A stretch of 64,000 nt of DNA from Crambe crambe (taxonomy: Eukaryota; Porifera; Demospongiae; Poecilosclerida; Crambeidae): assembly GCA_963924555.1 (NCBI GenBank), contig OZ004582.1:9147927-9211926 (forward strand), given 5' to 3'. The translations under genes were made by a program, and so were the position numbers. The notes under the pieces are model-generated. The model was given only the letters and a program-made list of their open reading frames with translations, searched no databases and was not told where the DNA came from. Within the stretch, counting starts at the first letter, position 1, and each line of letters opens with the position of its first letter. Below are positions 32,833 to 44,985 of this stretch, piece by piece.

Positions 32833-35800
32833 TTAAGTGCAATCAGAGAAGATCAGGTCATTAGGAGTGCCAGAGCCTGGAATATCAGTTATCTTGTCCT
32901 TGGTGGCACTAAGGAAAAAAGCATAGATGTAGTATATAACACTTATTCTTGCGAACCAAACCTAGTTAAAGAGATTAACTGATATTGGTTCACGAGACTG
33001 ATCTAATTGTAGCTCTCCATCAAAGGGGATGCATTTCATAACTCACATGCTCTTAATGTAAGCCCTCATAGTCATTGGATCATCATATTCATCTGTCTGG
33101 GAGAGAATCTTGGCAATCACTCCAGCAACGTGAGGAGAAGCCATTGAGGTACCAGAGTATGCAGCAGTACCTCCATTGGGTGTGGTAGAGATAATGTCCA
33201 CACCCTATATAGAAGGAGAGAAAGAAGAGACAGTTTTGAAAGCTAATTGCAGTGTAGTTAGCTAGCTATGAGTAGTTAAGTTGCTCACTGGGCCAATGAT
33301 GTCAACACAATCTCCATAGTTGCTGAAATAAGCTAGTTTGTCTGATTGATCACTAGCTGCAACTGTGACACTGAAAGAAAAAAAGAAAGTTACATTAAAG
33401 AAAGAAAGAAAGAAGGTATTTTAGATTTGTTTATAGCTAGAAGTTAGCTAATTCAAAAAAAACAAACAAAAAAAAAGAAGCTATAGCTCCCTTTATTATC
33501 ACAGCTAAATAAAACTTACACATCTTCTGCACTTGCTGGAGACCTAGTGCAAGCAGAAGTCAATTCATTTCCAGCAGCCACTACCATATGCACACCCTAT
33601 CAAATAATTGTTAAACGTTACAATCATAGGAGGTCTTTTGACACTAGTTAGCTAGTCATCTCTAGAATGTCAGTCTGTGACCTAACTGAATAAACTCTAT
33701 TGACTTGTTACAGCTATAACTTAAACAGTGGAACCTCTGAAAGAGTGAGTGAAAGAGCTCAATGAAGGACAACCTTAAAGTATCTCTGCATTTAACACTC
33801 TATATGAAAATAACCTCTAATTTCTCTACAAAGGACAAAAGGCTGGGTCCCAAGTGTGTCCATTAATTGGAGGTTATTTCAATTAAACTCACAGCAGCTA
33901 CACAAGCATTTGAAGCCTCATTCAAAGCTGTAGAGAGACCTCCTCCAAGTGACATGCTATACAACAAGAGATGTGTAATTTATAGCCCAAGGCAAAGCTG
34001 CCTGAACTCACTTTCCAACAGACTTCTTTCCTGGACCTCCACCTTGTTGTGCTGTCCAGTTGATTCCATCAATCACACCTCTAAAGAAGAAAGCAAAATA
34101 GCTAGCTAAAAAAAGCAGTGGTACAAATGATAACAACAACAACAACAATAACAGCAACAATAGCATCAACAACAACAACAACAACAACAATAATAAACAA
34201 TTAACCCCATGCATACTTACTGGGTGGAGCCAGAGCCTCCGGCATTGAGCACACGAACAGCAACAGATGTGCCAGATCTTGCAAGACCATAAGTGTTAGA
34301 CATAACAGTGCCTAATAAGAATAACACAGTCATAGCAAACAAATTTGAATCCCCTAAAGAGAATCCCCCCAACCCAATTAGGCCCCCCGAAGACCTTACC
34401 TGCTACATGAGTTCCATGTCCATTGGGGTCACCATTGGAAGGGGGAGGGTTGTCAATGAAGTCCACACCCCTCCTGGCACGCCCTTCAAAGAGTGGGTGG
34501 GTCTCATCAATCCCACTAAAAAAAATTTTTAAAAAGAGAAGGAATTAGCTAAGCTGGAGCCATTATGGCACTGTTACTCTGTTAGAAAAGCTTACGTGTC
34601 TATGATGTAGACATCAACACCAGCTCCCTCTAAAAGGATATTTTGAAAAGGAGTAAATTAATGAATGGATTTAATAGCTATTATCACCATCTCTGTCATG
34701 GCTGTACTCGTTTGGTGGGTCATTGGGGTTGGTGTTCCAGTCACGGAGAGTTGTACGAACTAGACCCCATGTAGCCCCAGTCTGGAGTTCACACTCTGTC
34801 ACCTGAGAAGCTTTGACCACCTGGTTCCTCTCCACATACTTAACCTCCTTCATGAAGCGGATTTCGTCCACAACCCTGAAATGTACAACGAAAATCTAGT
34901 TACTTGCTCATGTAAGCATCATATAAATTATCGAGGAACACACGCAGCGGGAACCTCCGAATAATGGACACACTTGGGACCCATCCTTTTATCCTTTGTA
35001 GAGAGGTAGAGTCCGAGGTTAGTTTGCATCAACAGAGGATTGTGAGGTTTGGACCGTCTTGATTGGAAGAGGTGATTTCATATTATGTAACCACATAGAT
35101 ATCAATAGCATTATATGTAGTAGCTACTCACTCAAAATAGTACTATTTTGTGCTTAGTAGTTATCACTCCAGACATACAGAGAGTTTGAAGATTATCTTC
35201 AAAAGATTACGATAATGGTTCGTACTGACCCAAAATTTAAAACCTTAAAACTTAAAGCACCTTTTATACATCTTACATATAAGCTACCCTCAGAAAAAAA
35301 CAAAAACAAAAAAAACCAAAAAAAAACCTACTTTTCATCCATCACACCAGCATAACCTCTGAAGTGTTTGTCAGCAATCTGCCACTCGGAGGTGATCTTG
35401 AAGTCAGCAACAGTCCTGTTATTCATCTTGGAACGGACGATTCCTTTGTGTGCCTCAACTGAGTGGGACGGGACAGAGAAATTTTATTGTTAGTATCATA
35501 TTAAATAGAGTGGAATCTCCGAATAATGGGGACCTTCCATTTGTCCTTTGTAGAGAGGTTAATTGTCCTTTTTTGTTAATTTGTACAGTGTGTATAAATA
35601 TAGCCACAATGGTACTTTTAGATTGTCCTTTGTTATCTTCTTTCAGAGTGTCCTTGATTGTAGTTTCTACTATATTTATATTAGGTTGTAATAAGTCTAT
35701 TAGCATTCACCTGGCACCCTTGATCATTTGCTATAACTGCTATATAGCTGAACTTTTAATGCATCAACAGAGATCACTCTCTCTGCTGGTGCTGGAAATA

Positions 35801-36847
35801 TTAATATTGGTTAAGAAATGAAAAGTGTTATAGTGAATGAATCAAGGTGCCAGGTGAATGCAAGTAGATATTGGGTAGCTATAGTTATAGCTATTTGATA
35901 GGCTACACGTTTTTGTTTCGTTTTTTTGTTTTTTCAATAGGTATTATGCTGTTATGTAATGATATTGGCTAGGATGTGTGCAAGTTAAACTCCCACCATC
36001 AATATAGTCACATGATTATGAAGTATTCATTGGCATATTAATGAGAATCATCAGACAGTGCTAATTTTTTTGTGCAATAGTGGACTGGGGGGTGGTAGCC
36101 ATGCAGATGGCGTGCTAAGGCCACACAAACTAAATTTGCTGTATATTATCTTATGAAGGAGAATCAGTTTTTGGATAACCAAGTTTGTCACATTTTTAAT
36201 GGAAAAAATGTACCAATTTGCTATATTTTGCTGACAAAATTGGATGAGGTGATGACATATTAAGTTTACTTGGCATAATTCAGAGTGATAATTGATGATG
36301 CAATATCTCAAATTATGTGTGGTTGCATATGCCCTCTTCATATCATATCAGCAATCTCTTACAGACTATGTAGTCACTGATAGTCATAGTATCACACACA
36401 CACACACACGTGGCTTGACACCCAGCTTGTCTGAAGGCAGTTGATTTCATAGTGCACGTTACGTTAGCTAACAGTGGTATTCATTTACAGTATAGTTAAC
36501 AACACAAACAAACAAACAAAAACAAAGACAAAACAAAAACAAACAGCCCCCCCCCCCCCCCCAAAGCATGATTGACTTACTAGCATCATTTCCAATTTCC
36601 CCCTTGAACACGACTATGTACTCTCCCTCAATTGCAGTGGGAGAATCGAGTGCCAGAAGAGGAGCTGCAAAAAGTCCAAAATTCATTCATGAAAGAACTA
36701 TAATATTTCTGCATTCTTTAAATTTATTTATTTGTTTAATTTTTTTTTTTAATTTTTTGTGTGTGTATAGCTATGTATGTAACTTTTACCTTTCTCTCCG
36801 TTCTGAGCAAACGCTACGGCCACGAGTGCGAGAAGTAGAAGCTTCAT
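32833..36847 (-). CDS. Secreted subtilisin-like (S8, proteinase K type) protease 2
   Basis: Thirteen exons (36847-36790, 36664-36581, 35458-35332, 34875-34688, 34629-34596, 34515-34400, 34311-34221, 34080-34012, 33956-33893, 33596-33520, 33370-33289, 33204-33047, 32908-32833), 407 aa, same phases as protease 1. One codon is added in exon 3 and one in the last exon. Signal peptide, I9-like propeptide (EYIVVFKGEIGND) and catalytic Asp163 (VYIIDTGID), His197, oxyanion Asn287 and Ser350 (SGTSMASPH) are intact. It differs in surface loops (AAGNELTSAC for [22 protein letters not shown] for [12 protein letters not shown]). A recent tandem duplicate; the end of this gene is 240 bp from the start of protease 1. 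Confidence 0.93.
33726..33885. repeat. Degenerate MITE in S8 protease 2 intron
   Basis: CAGTGGAACCTCTGAAAGAG on the left; internal CTACAAAGGACAAAAGGCTG and CCCAAGTGTGTCCATTAATT; right end eroded at TTGGAGGTTATTTC. Confidence 0.65.
34953..35045. repeat. MITE fragment in S8 protease 2 intron 3
   Basis: GGGAACCTCCGAATAATGG, then ACACACTTGGGACCCA and CCTTTGTAGAGAGGTAGAG. Only the left half is recognisable. Confidence 0.6.
35509..35680. repeat. MITE in S8 protease 2 intron 2
   Basis: AGTGGAATCTCCGAATAATG on the left; ATGGTACTTTTAGATTGTCC inside; decayed right end TGATTGTAGTTTCTACTAT. Same family as 55830-55990. Confidence 0.65.
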
Positions 36848-38430
36848 TGTGTCTCTAACAGTGACAGGCAAACTGAATCAGTCCAGTTAACTCACGTACC
36901 GCGTTAAGATGATGCTCGCACCTTTAAAAGGGGTGGCGCTAGTGTTTAATTTGTACGAGTGGTGCGCATGCGTGATGAACCTACATGCGCATCATAATTA
37001 TCAGCAGGGCAGCACAGTTAGTGATTTAAGTATGACTGTGCCCCTTATTAAGAGTACCAGAGATTCAATCATCATTGGCGAGGTCATGTCAACGGGAGCT
37101 CGAGATACGTACGTCAAAAAATTATCATTGCGCATGCGCTGAACCAAATGCCAACTTCACCTCGGATGAACTTTTGCAAGAACTGTCATCTGTTTCAGAC
37201 TCTGACTCTGTCATATTTGTTTTAATTTTAGTTTTGTTATACCCTACTGGATCTCATGACAATACTTTGACTTTGATTTGTGGCAGTCATGCAAGAGTAC
37301 ATTAGTCACTGATTCTGACTGAACACTGTTCATTTAGCTACCTGTGTTCTTTAGCTAACCTATTCTGAACTCCTACTTTAATTCTGTGCTCTATATGCCC
37401 ACTGGGCCTTTACAATAAACTTTTGACTTGACTTTTTGCTAAGCGCCGCACACCCACGTGCACCAGACCAGCTGAGGTGGATGGGGTTGTTTAAAGACAA
37501 CTTTGAACTCTATGTTTACCAGTGACCAGTTTTTATTGTTCTGGGCACAGGCTAGCTTGCTAGCCCTGCCCATTATTTTCGTAGAGATTGAAAAAATATA
37601 TATTTTTTAAAAAAGAAAAAAATTTTGCTAAGCGACAACAAACTCATTTTAATGTTGATAAGCAAAAACTAATCTTGTGAATTTGATGATTAGCTACTTA
37701 TAGTATGGAGCCACCAAAGGCTAAAAAGAGAAAAACGGAGACAGAGAAAGAGATAAGAACTAGGCTGGACGAAAGAAATGAGAGGCCTAGCATGTGCCCC
37801 TCCCACTGTCACACCCAATAATACATGTATACAAAAAAAAATTGTGTAAACTGCATGTATGTGCATGAGGACATAACTTCACATTATCAACATTGCTTCG
37901 CTCGCCCAACGTTTTACGAGCGATTCCTAGTTTATTTGATACTGCTACAGATTTTTACTTCTATTGATAATCCTGATGCTATTCGTCCTAGTGGATATGA
38001 AGCTTCACTTAGAGTTTATTAATCATACATACATGCAATTCTGTTAAACAGAAAGAAAGAATCAATCAAGCAGAAGAAGCTCTTCTACACAGATTAACGA
38101 ATATTCATCACTTTTTGATGTCAATGTTTGTCAATTAATGTTAATCAATCTATATTTTAATACATGAGCACTCATTTCTTTATAACTTTAGAAAATGAAG
38201 ATAATAATATTATCAGTAATCGGGACAATAAAAATATGATTTTGGGGGACACAATATCATATTCCCTTGAAAGAAAAGTGAAAATGTTTTATGATAATAT
38301 ATAAAGTCACACTTATTGAGGTGATCGTGAGACAATAAACAGTGATATATATAAAGTTGCTGCAGAAGTAGAGAGAACTAGCAAGATTTGAATATTGGCG
38401 AACTTCATGGGCGATAATAGCGACTGAATA
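36848..38430. other. Gap with decayed sequence and 3'-end-like stretch
   Basis: I find no complete gene. A stretch ending TTTACAATAAACTTTTGACT at about 37430 looks like a polyadenylated 3' end or retroelement tail. From 37910 to 38115 lies a decayed remnant of the multipass family below. The last 30 bp before 38431 (GCGATAATAGCGACTGAATA) form the 5' leader shared by all members of that family. Confidence 0.5.
37910..38115 (+). pseudogene. C-terminal remnant of the multipass family
   Basis: TTTGATACTGCTACAGATTT, TCGATTGATAATCCTGATG-like and TTAACGAATATTCATCACTT blocks align with the last 200 bp of the genes at 38431, 42775 and 47101, but frameshifts and stops break it. It shows the array once extended further left. 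Confidence 0.65.
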
Positions 38431-40116
38431 ATGAAAGACATTACTCATATAGTATTACTATTCCTCTCTGCAGCTGTGATATTGACTACACACGTGCAAG
38501 CTGAAGATGGCAGTGAAGAAGATCGTGCATGTGCTAAATTAATGGTAGCTACAGGACTTTGCACCAGCTATAATGAAACAAGCAATTTAAGATATGAAGG
38601 AGCTTGTCCTTATATTTTCAGATATGATAATATTATTATGAAATTTAGACATCATGGATATTGTGTTATTATTTTTAACATCAGCACCTGCTCTCAACTG
38701 AATGAAGCAATGTGTGGTCAACTCAACAGAGAAGGACTCTTGTGCAGTAAGTGCAAGGCAGGATATGGTCCAGACCTTTACTCCAGGTCCTCCAGTTGTG
38801 TGCCATGCAATGAATATTCTCATTTGAAATGGATTCTCTATTTCGTTCTACTACTCACTCCTCTGACGATATTCTTCCTCATAGTCATCATTTTCAACGT
38901 GCGTGCCACCTCACCACCCTTCACTGCCTTTGTGTTCTTCTGTCAACTCTTCACTAATATATACAAACTGAATCCTAGCATAAGAATGTATATCGATAAT
39001 TTTATCAGTCCTTATGTGTATAAACTGGTCTTCACACTAATTGATGTCTGGAGTCTGGATTTCTTTAGACACCTCATTCCTCCATTTTGTGTTAGCAGCA
39101 GTATATCAAACACCCAGGTATTAATGCTCGAATTCATTCCACCTTTCTATCTTCTCATATTGATAATTTTGACCTATATGCTGGTTGAACTACATGCTAG
39201 AAATGTGTGTGTGATTGTCCAACTGTGGAGGCCCTTCAACAAGTATGTGGCTAAGGTGAGACGAACTTATGACTCCAAAGCATCCATCTTTAATGCATTT
39301 GCAACTTTCGTGCTCCTATCGTTCTCAAATATTTTATTCAGCGGCATTCACTTTACTTATATGGAAAGAGTATACATTATCCAACAGTTCTTACATAAAG
39401 ACAGATACATTCACAGGTTATATTATGACCCAAACATCAGTGCTGTGACTAGAGTTCTTCCTATCATCATACTAGTGCTAGGTTTCAGTCCACTTCCTAT
39501 TCTTCTCCTCTGCTTATACCCAATTAGAAGCATACGAAGGATTTTATATTTCATTTGTTGCAAGGACATCCGTTGCCTGAAGTCCTTTGTGGATGCCTTC
39601 CAGGGTCACTATAAAGATGGGACCAATGGAACACGTGACTACAGGGTTATGGCAAGTCTTCAGTTCATCAGCAGGACAATATCACTTACTTACAGTTATT
39701 GGAAAAGTGGCATAGATACACACATGAGGTATGAAATTATTTTACTGATATGTTTATCATTTATATACACATGCTTTCAACCATGCAAGAAAAAATTCAT
39801 GAATAATATTGAAGGCTTTTTATATGGCTTTGCTGCAATATTGTGCTCTCTATTAGGAACATTCATAAGTGCCAAAGATATCGAACATGAGATTATTATG
39901 TATTTGATACTGCTACTGATTTTACTTCCATCGATAATCCTGATGCTATTTTTCATTAAGAAGTTAGTAGATATGCTTCACTTAGAGTCCATCAATTATA
40001 TATACATGCAATTCAATAAGCATCTGTTCAAAAGAAAGAAAGGACGTAATTATCGTGAAGAAGAATCTTTTCCTCACAGATTAATTTTCCCCAACGAATA
40101 TTCACCACTTATGTAA
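38431..40116 (+). CDS. Cysteine-rich multipass membrane protein, array copy G1
   Basis: Single-exon, 561 aa. Signal peptide (about 1-24), cysteine-rich ectodomain to about residue 128 with paired cysteines and an EGF-like end (CGQLNREGLLCSKCKAGYG, then SSSCVPC), followed by eight or nine hydrophobic segments (WILYFVLLLTPLTIFF first, IIMYLILLLILLPSIILMLF last). A cytosolic-looking loop carries KSFVDAFQGHYKDGTNGTRD, a motif I associate with large, functionally uncharacterised sponge families. The tail is basic (FKRKKGRNYREEE) and ends NEYSPLM. No known enzyme or receptor motif. The ATG at 38431 is chosen because a signal peptide follows directly and the leader GCGACTGAATA is conserved. The role is unknown; a surface sensor or channel is speculation. 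Confidence 0.85.
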   Translation: MKDITHIVLLFLSAAVILTTHVQAEDGSEEDRACAKLMVATGLCTSYNETSNLRYEGACPYIFRYDNIIMKFRHHGYCVIIFNISTCSQLNEAMCGQLNREGLLCSKCKAGYGPDLYSRSSSCVPCNEYSHLKWILYFVLLLTPLTIFFLIVIIFNVRATSPPFTAFVFFCQLFTNIYKLNPSIRMYIDNFISPYVYKLVFTLIDVWSLDFFRHLIPPFCVSSSISNTQVLMLEFIPPFYLLILIILTYMLVELHARNVCVIVQLWRPFNKYVAKVRRTYDSKASIFNAFATFVLLSFSNILFSGIHFTYMERVYIIQQFLHKDRYIHRLYYDPNISAVTRVLPIIILVLGFSPLPILLLCLYPIRSIRRILYFICCKDIRCLKSFVDAFQGHYKDGTNGTRDYRVMASLQFISRTISLTYSYWKSGIDTHMRYEIILLICLSFIYTCFQPCKKKFMNNIEGFLYGFAAILCSLLGTFISAKDIEHEIIMYLILLLILLPSIILMLFFIKKLVDMLHLESINYIYMQFNKHLFKRKKGRNYREEESFPHRLIFPNEYSPLM

Positions 40117-40190
40117 ACTGTACATATAACATAACACATGTCGAATCATCTGCTATGTACAACTGTAAAACACAAGTCTAAAATGTCTCA

Positions 40191-40232
<42 letters not shown>
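40191..40232. repeat. (CA)n microsatellite after G1
   Basis: About 21 CA units in the 3' flank; the equivalent tract follows G2 at 44533-44568, shorter. Confidence 0.95.
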
Positions 40233-40235
<3 letters not shown>

Positions 40236-40651
40236 CACGATACATATTGGTGTGCAGAAGTATCATGAGATAGCTATCTGTTATAAAATAATGTCTATGA
40301 GTTTGTCAGTTCATGTTAATCAAAAATTGAATATTTTGGGGGAATACACAAGCATCATAATAATATTACAGCTAATGTAAACCTTGGTTGAAAATGAAGA
40401 TAATGTTATTGGTAATTGGGACAAAAAAAGGAATGATGCCGTTGGAGTTTCCTTGTTCATTCAAGCAGTCTGGAGTTTCCTTGTTCACTCAAACAGTAGT
40501 GCATAACACACCATTTCACCACTTCTTTTAATATTAGGTGAGGTGAGACAAACAATGATTAGCTATAGCCAAAATGTATAAGTTAGTATACAGTTTAACA
40601 AAAATAAAGAGAACTAACATAAACTTCGTGCATGATAATAGCGACTGAATA

Positions 40652-42173
40652 ATGAACGACATTACTCATATAGTGTTACTACTCCTCTCTGCAGCTGTGA
40701 TATTCACAACACGTGTGCAAGCCAAAGATATTCATAATGGTAGTGAATAAGACGGTGTGACAATGCACCAGCTATGATTAAACAAGCTATATAAGATATG
40801 AAGGATCTTGCACTTATATTTTCAGAGATTAAAATACAGATCTATATTTTGAGTATGCACCTGTTCTCAACTGAATGAGGTGTCTGAAGAAGTCCAGACT
40901 CCAGACATCAATCACCGTGAAGACCAGTTTATACACATAAGGACTAATGACATTATTGATATACATTCCTATGTTAGGATAAGGATTCAGTTTGTATATG
41001 TTAGTGAAGAGTTGACAGAAGAGCACAAAGGCAGTGAAGGGTGGTGAGGTGGCACACACATTGAAAATGATGACTATGAGGAAGAATATCGTCAGAGGAG
41101 TGAGTAGTAGAACAAAATAGAGAATCCATTTCCAATGAGAATATCCATTACATGGCACACAACTGGAAGACCTGGAGTAAAGGTCCGGACCATATCCTGC
41201 CTTGCACTTACTTACTGCACAAGAGTCCTTCTCTGTTGAGTTGACCACACTTCGCTTCATTCCTCCATTTTGTGTTAGAACCAGTATATCAAACACCCAG
41301 GCAGTAATGCTTGAACCAATTCCACCTTTCTATCTTCTCATATTGATGGTTTTTGACATTGAACTACATGCTAGAAATATGCATGTGATTGTTATGGAGG
41401 CCTTTCGATAAGTAGCTATGTGGCTAAGGTGAGACAAACTTACGACCCCAAAGCATCCATCTTTAATGCATTTGCAACTTTCATGCTCCTATCATTCTCA
41501 AAGCAAAGAGTATACATTTTCCAACTGTCATCACATAAATACATATTACATTCACAGGTCATATTATGATCCAAACATCAATGCTGTGACTAGAGTTCTT
41601 CCTATCATCATACTAACATTAGGTTTCAGTCCACTTCCTATTCTTCTCCTCTGTTTCTGATATATACGAAATACTTGGCTAATTTGCTGCATGCAAGGAC
41701 ATTCATTGTCTGAAGTCCTTTGTGGATGCCTTCCAGGGTCACTATAAAGATGGGACCAATGGAACACGTGACTACAGGGCTATGGCAAGCCTTCAGTTCA
41801 TCAGCAGGGCAGTACTGTACTTACAGTTATTGGAAAAGTGATTTAAATTCATACATGAAGTATGAAATTATTCCACTAATATGTTTATCATTGTTCTACA
41901 CATGAACCATGCAAGAAAAATTCATGAATAATATTGGAGGCTTTTGTATATTACTTTGCTGCAATGTTGTGCACATTATTAGGATCATTCAAAGATACTG
42001 ATCATTGGATTGCAATGTATTTGACACTGCTACTAATTTTATTACCATCAATAATCCTGTTATTAAGAGGATGTGATGCTTCGATCATAATATTCATTAA
42101 GCATCTGTTCAAAAGAAAGAAAGAAAGACATGCAGAAGAAGCTCTTCTACACAGATTAACTTCCCCCAAATGA
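40652..42173 (+). pseudogene. Multipass-family pseudogene 1, with internal inversion
   Basis: The conserved leader and signal-peptide start (MNDITHIVLLLLSAAVIF) are present but the frame stops after 33 codons. The segment from about 40877 to 41258 is inverted relative to G1-G3: read on the minus strand it gives the ectodomain end (KCKAGYGPDLYSRSSSCVPC) and the first membrane segments. After 41259 the plus-strand order resumes at IPPFCV and runs with several frameshifts to the C-terminus. The inversion junctions are clean (AATGA/GGTGTCT and CGCTTC/ATTCC). A 4-bp duplication (CTTACTTACT) distinguishes it from pseudogene 2. Confidence 0.88.
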
Positions 42174-42736
42174 ATATTCACCACTTTTGTAAACTGCACA
42201 CACTAACACACAATATCAAGTCATTAAGACTACTCTATACTCTGTATGTGAGTAGCATTAACTAGATATCTGTTATTATGAGATAATGCCAATGAGTTTG
42301 TCAATTCATGTTAATCAGACTTTCTAAAATGTCCCCAATACACACACACACACACATGCACACTGTGTTCAATGCATATTGCATGGTGTGCAGTCTGTTA
42401 TAAAATAATGTCAATGAGTTTGTCAGTTCATAAATTATGTTTTGTGCACAAGCATCATAATAATTATTATAGCTAATGTAAACTTTGGTTGAAAATGAAG
42501 TTATTGGTAATCGGGACGATAAAAAATATAGATATCTGTAAATATTATGTCAATGACTTTATCAAATCAATCAAAACTTGGATATTTTGGGGAAATACAT
42601 AAGCATCATTTCTAGCAAACTTTGGCTGAAAAGTGAAAATTGGTCGTGATTATGATGGTAATTAAGACAATAAACTATGATCATAAAAATAATGCAAATC
42701 TTTAACTAAAGCAGTAGAGCTAAAGTAAGATTTGAA

Positions 42737-42774
42737 TGTTGGTGAACTTCATGCACGATAATAGCGACTGAATA
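42737..42774 (+). promoter_or_regulatory. Conserved 5' leader/promoter block of the multipass family
   Basis: TTGGTGAACTTCATGCACGA followed by TAATAGCGACTGAATA directly precedes the ATG. The same block, with few changes, precedes G1 (38393-38430), pseudogene 1 (40619-40651), pseudogene 2 (44953-44985) and G3 (47063-47100). Retention in pseudogenes suggests they may still be transcribed. Confidence 0.5.
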
Positions 42775-44457
42775 ATGAACGACTGTACTCATATAGTGTT
42801 ACTACTCCTCTCTGCAGCTGTGATATTCACAACACGTGTGCAAGCCAAAGATATTCATAATGGCAGTGAAGAAGATGGTGCATGTGATAAATTAACTCTA
42901 AAGATTGGACAATGCACCAGCTATGATGAAACAAGCGATATAAGATATGAAGGACTTTGCCCTTATATTTTCAGATATAATATTTTTATAAAGTACAACA
43001 GTTACGAGTCTATTATTCTTAATATCAGCAACTGCTCTCAAGTGAATGAAGCGATGTGTGGTCAACTCAACAGAAAAGGACTCTTGTGCAGTAAGTGCAA
43101 GGCAGAACATGGTCCGGATGTTTATTCCAGGTCCTCCAGTTGTGTACCATGTGATGGATATTCACATTGGAAATGGATTCTCTATTTCGTTCTACTACTC
43201 ACTCCTCTGACAATATTCTTCCTCATAGTCATCGTTTTCAATGTGCGTGCCACCTCACCACCCTTCACTGCCTTTGTGCTCTTCTGTCAACTCTTCACCA
43301 ACATATACAAAATGAATCCTTATCCTAACATAGGAATGTATATAAATAATTTTATCAGTCCTTATGTGTATAAACTGGTCTTCACAGTGATTGATGTCTG
43401 GAGTCTGGACTTTTTTAGACACCTCATTCCTCCATTTTGTGTTAGCAGCAGTATATCAAACACCCAGGTATTAATGCTCGAACTAATTCCACCTTTCTAT
43501 CTTCTTATTTTGATCATTTTGACCTATATGCTGATTGAACTACATGCTAGAAATGTGTGTGTGATTGTCCGAATGTGGAGGCCCTTCAACAAGTGTGTGG
43601 CTAAGGTGAGACGAACTTATGACCCTAAAGCATCCATCTTTAATGCATTTGCAACTTTCATGCTCCTATCGTTCTCAAATATTCTATTCATCGGCATTCA
43701 CTTTGCATGCCAGATACAAGTATCCATCTTCCCATTATCATCAGTTGAATCCCATCGGTCATATTATGATCCAAACACCACAGTTGTGACTAGAGTTCTT
43801 CCTATCATCATACTAGTGCTAGGTTTCAGTTTGATTCCTATTCTTCTCCTTTGTTTGTACCCAATTAGATGCATACGAAGGATTTTATATTTCATTTGTT
43901 GCAAGGACATCCGTTGCCTGAAGTCCTTTGTGGATGCCTTCCAGGGTCACTATAAAGATGGGACCAATGGAACAAGTGACTACAGGGCCATGGCAAGCCT
44001 TCAGTTCATCAGCAGGGCAGTACTTAATTACGGTTATTGGAAAAGTGGCATAGATTCACACATGAAGTATGAAATTATTTCACTGATATGTTTATCGTTT
44101 TTCTACACATGCTTTCAACCATGCAAGAAAAAATTCATGAATAATATTGAAGGCTTTTTATATGGCTTTGCTGCAATATTGTGCTCTCTATTAGGAACAT
44201 TCAGAGATTCAAACACTATCGACCATAAGATTACAATGTATTCAATACTGCTACTGATTTTATTTCCATCAATAATCTTGATATTATTCTTCATTAAAAG
44301 GTTAGTGGATATGACACTTCATTTAGAGTCTATCAATCATATATACATGCAATTCAATAAGCATCTGTTCGAAAGAAAGAAAGGAAGTAATTGTCGTGAA
44401 GAAGAATCTTTTCCTCATAGATTAACTTTCCCCAACGAATATTCACCACTTATGTAA
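42775..44457 (+). CDS. Cysteine-rich multipass membrane protein, array copy G2
   Basis: Single exon, 560 aa, same architecture as G1: signal peptide, cysteine-rich ectodomain with CGQLNRKGLLCSKCKAEHG, eight to nine hydrophobic segments, SFVDAFQGHYKDGTNGTSD loop, basic tail. It is nearly identical to G3 for about the first 530 codons (differences such as EGLCPY/EGFCPY and SNTQ/SYTQ). The last 30 codons (FERKKGSNCREEESFPHRL, ending SPLM) and the 3' flank match G1 instead. It therefore looks like a product of unequal exchange between a G1-like and a G3-like gene. Intact and presumably expressed. Function unknown. Confidence 0.85.
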   Translation: MNDCTHIVLLLLSAAVIFTTRVQAKDIHNGSEEDGACDKLTLKIGQCTSYDETSDIRYEGLCPYIFRYNIFIKYNSYESIILNISNCSQVNEAMCGQLNRKGLLCSKCKAEHGPDVYSRSSSCVPCDGYSHWKWILYFVLLLTPLTIFFLIVIVFNVRATSPPFTAFVLFCQLFTNIYKMNPYPNIGMYINNFISPYVYKLVFTVIDVWSLDFFRHLIPPFCVSSSISNTQVLMLELIPPFYLLILIILTYMLIELHARNVCVIVRMWRPFNKCVAKVRRTYDPKASIFNAFATFMLLSFSNILFIGIHFACQIQVSIFPLSSVESHRSYYDPNTTVVTRVLPIIILVLGFSLIPILLLCLYPIRCIRRILYFICCKDIRCLKSFVDAFQGHYKDGTNGTSDYRAMASLQFISRAVLNYGYWKSGIDSHMKYEIISLICLSFFYTCFQPCKKKFMNNIEGFLYGFAAILCSLLGTFRDSNTIDHKITMYSILLLILFPSIILILFFIKRLVDMTLHLESINHIYMQFNKHLFERKKGSNCREEESFPHRLTFPNEYSPLM

Positions 44458-44531
44458 ACTGTACATATAACGTAACACATGTCGAATCATCTGCTATGTA
44501 CAACTGTAAAACACAAGTCTAAAATGTCTCG

Positions 44532-44570
<39 letters not shown>

Positions 44571-44985
44571 CACGATACATATTGGTGTGCAAAAGTATCA
44601 TGAGATAGCTACCTATTATAAAATAATGTCTATGAGTTTGTCAGTTCATGTTAATCAAAAATTGAATGTTTTGGGGGAATGCACAAGCATCATAATAATA
44701 TTACAGCTAATGTAAACCTCGGTTGAAAATGAAGATAATATTATTGGTAATTGGGACAAAAAAGGAATGATGCCGTTGGAGTTTCCTTGTTCATTCAAGC
44801 AGTCTGGAGTTTCCTTGTTCACTCAAACAGTAGTGCATAACACACCATTTCACCACTTCTTTTAATATTAGGTGAGGTGAGACAAACAATGATTAGCTAT
44901 AGCCAAAATGTATAAGTTAGTATACAGTTTAACAAAAATAAAGAGAACTAACATAAACTTCGTGCATGATAATAGCGACTGAATA

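Noticed and set aside
40829-41296. Minus-strand ORF as an independent gene of the multipass family
   Set aside because: It is the inverted internal segment of pseudogene 1 and contains only the ectodomain end and first helices, without a leader or C-terminus.
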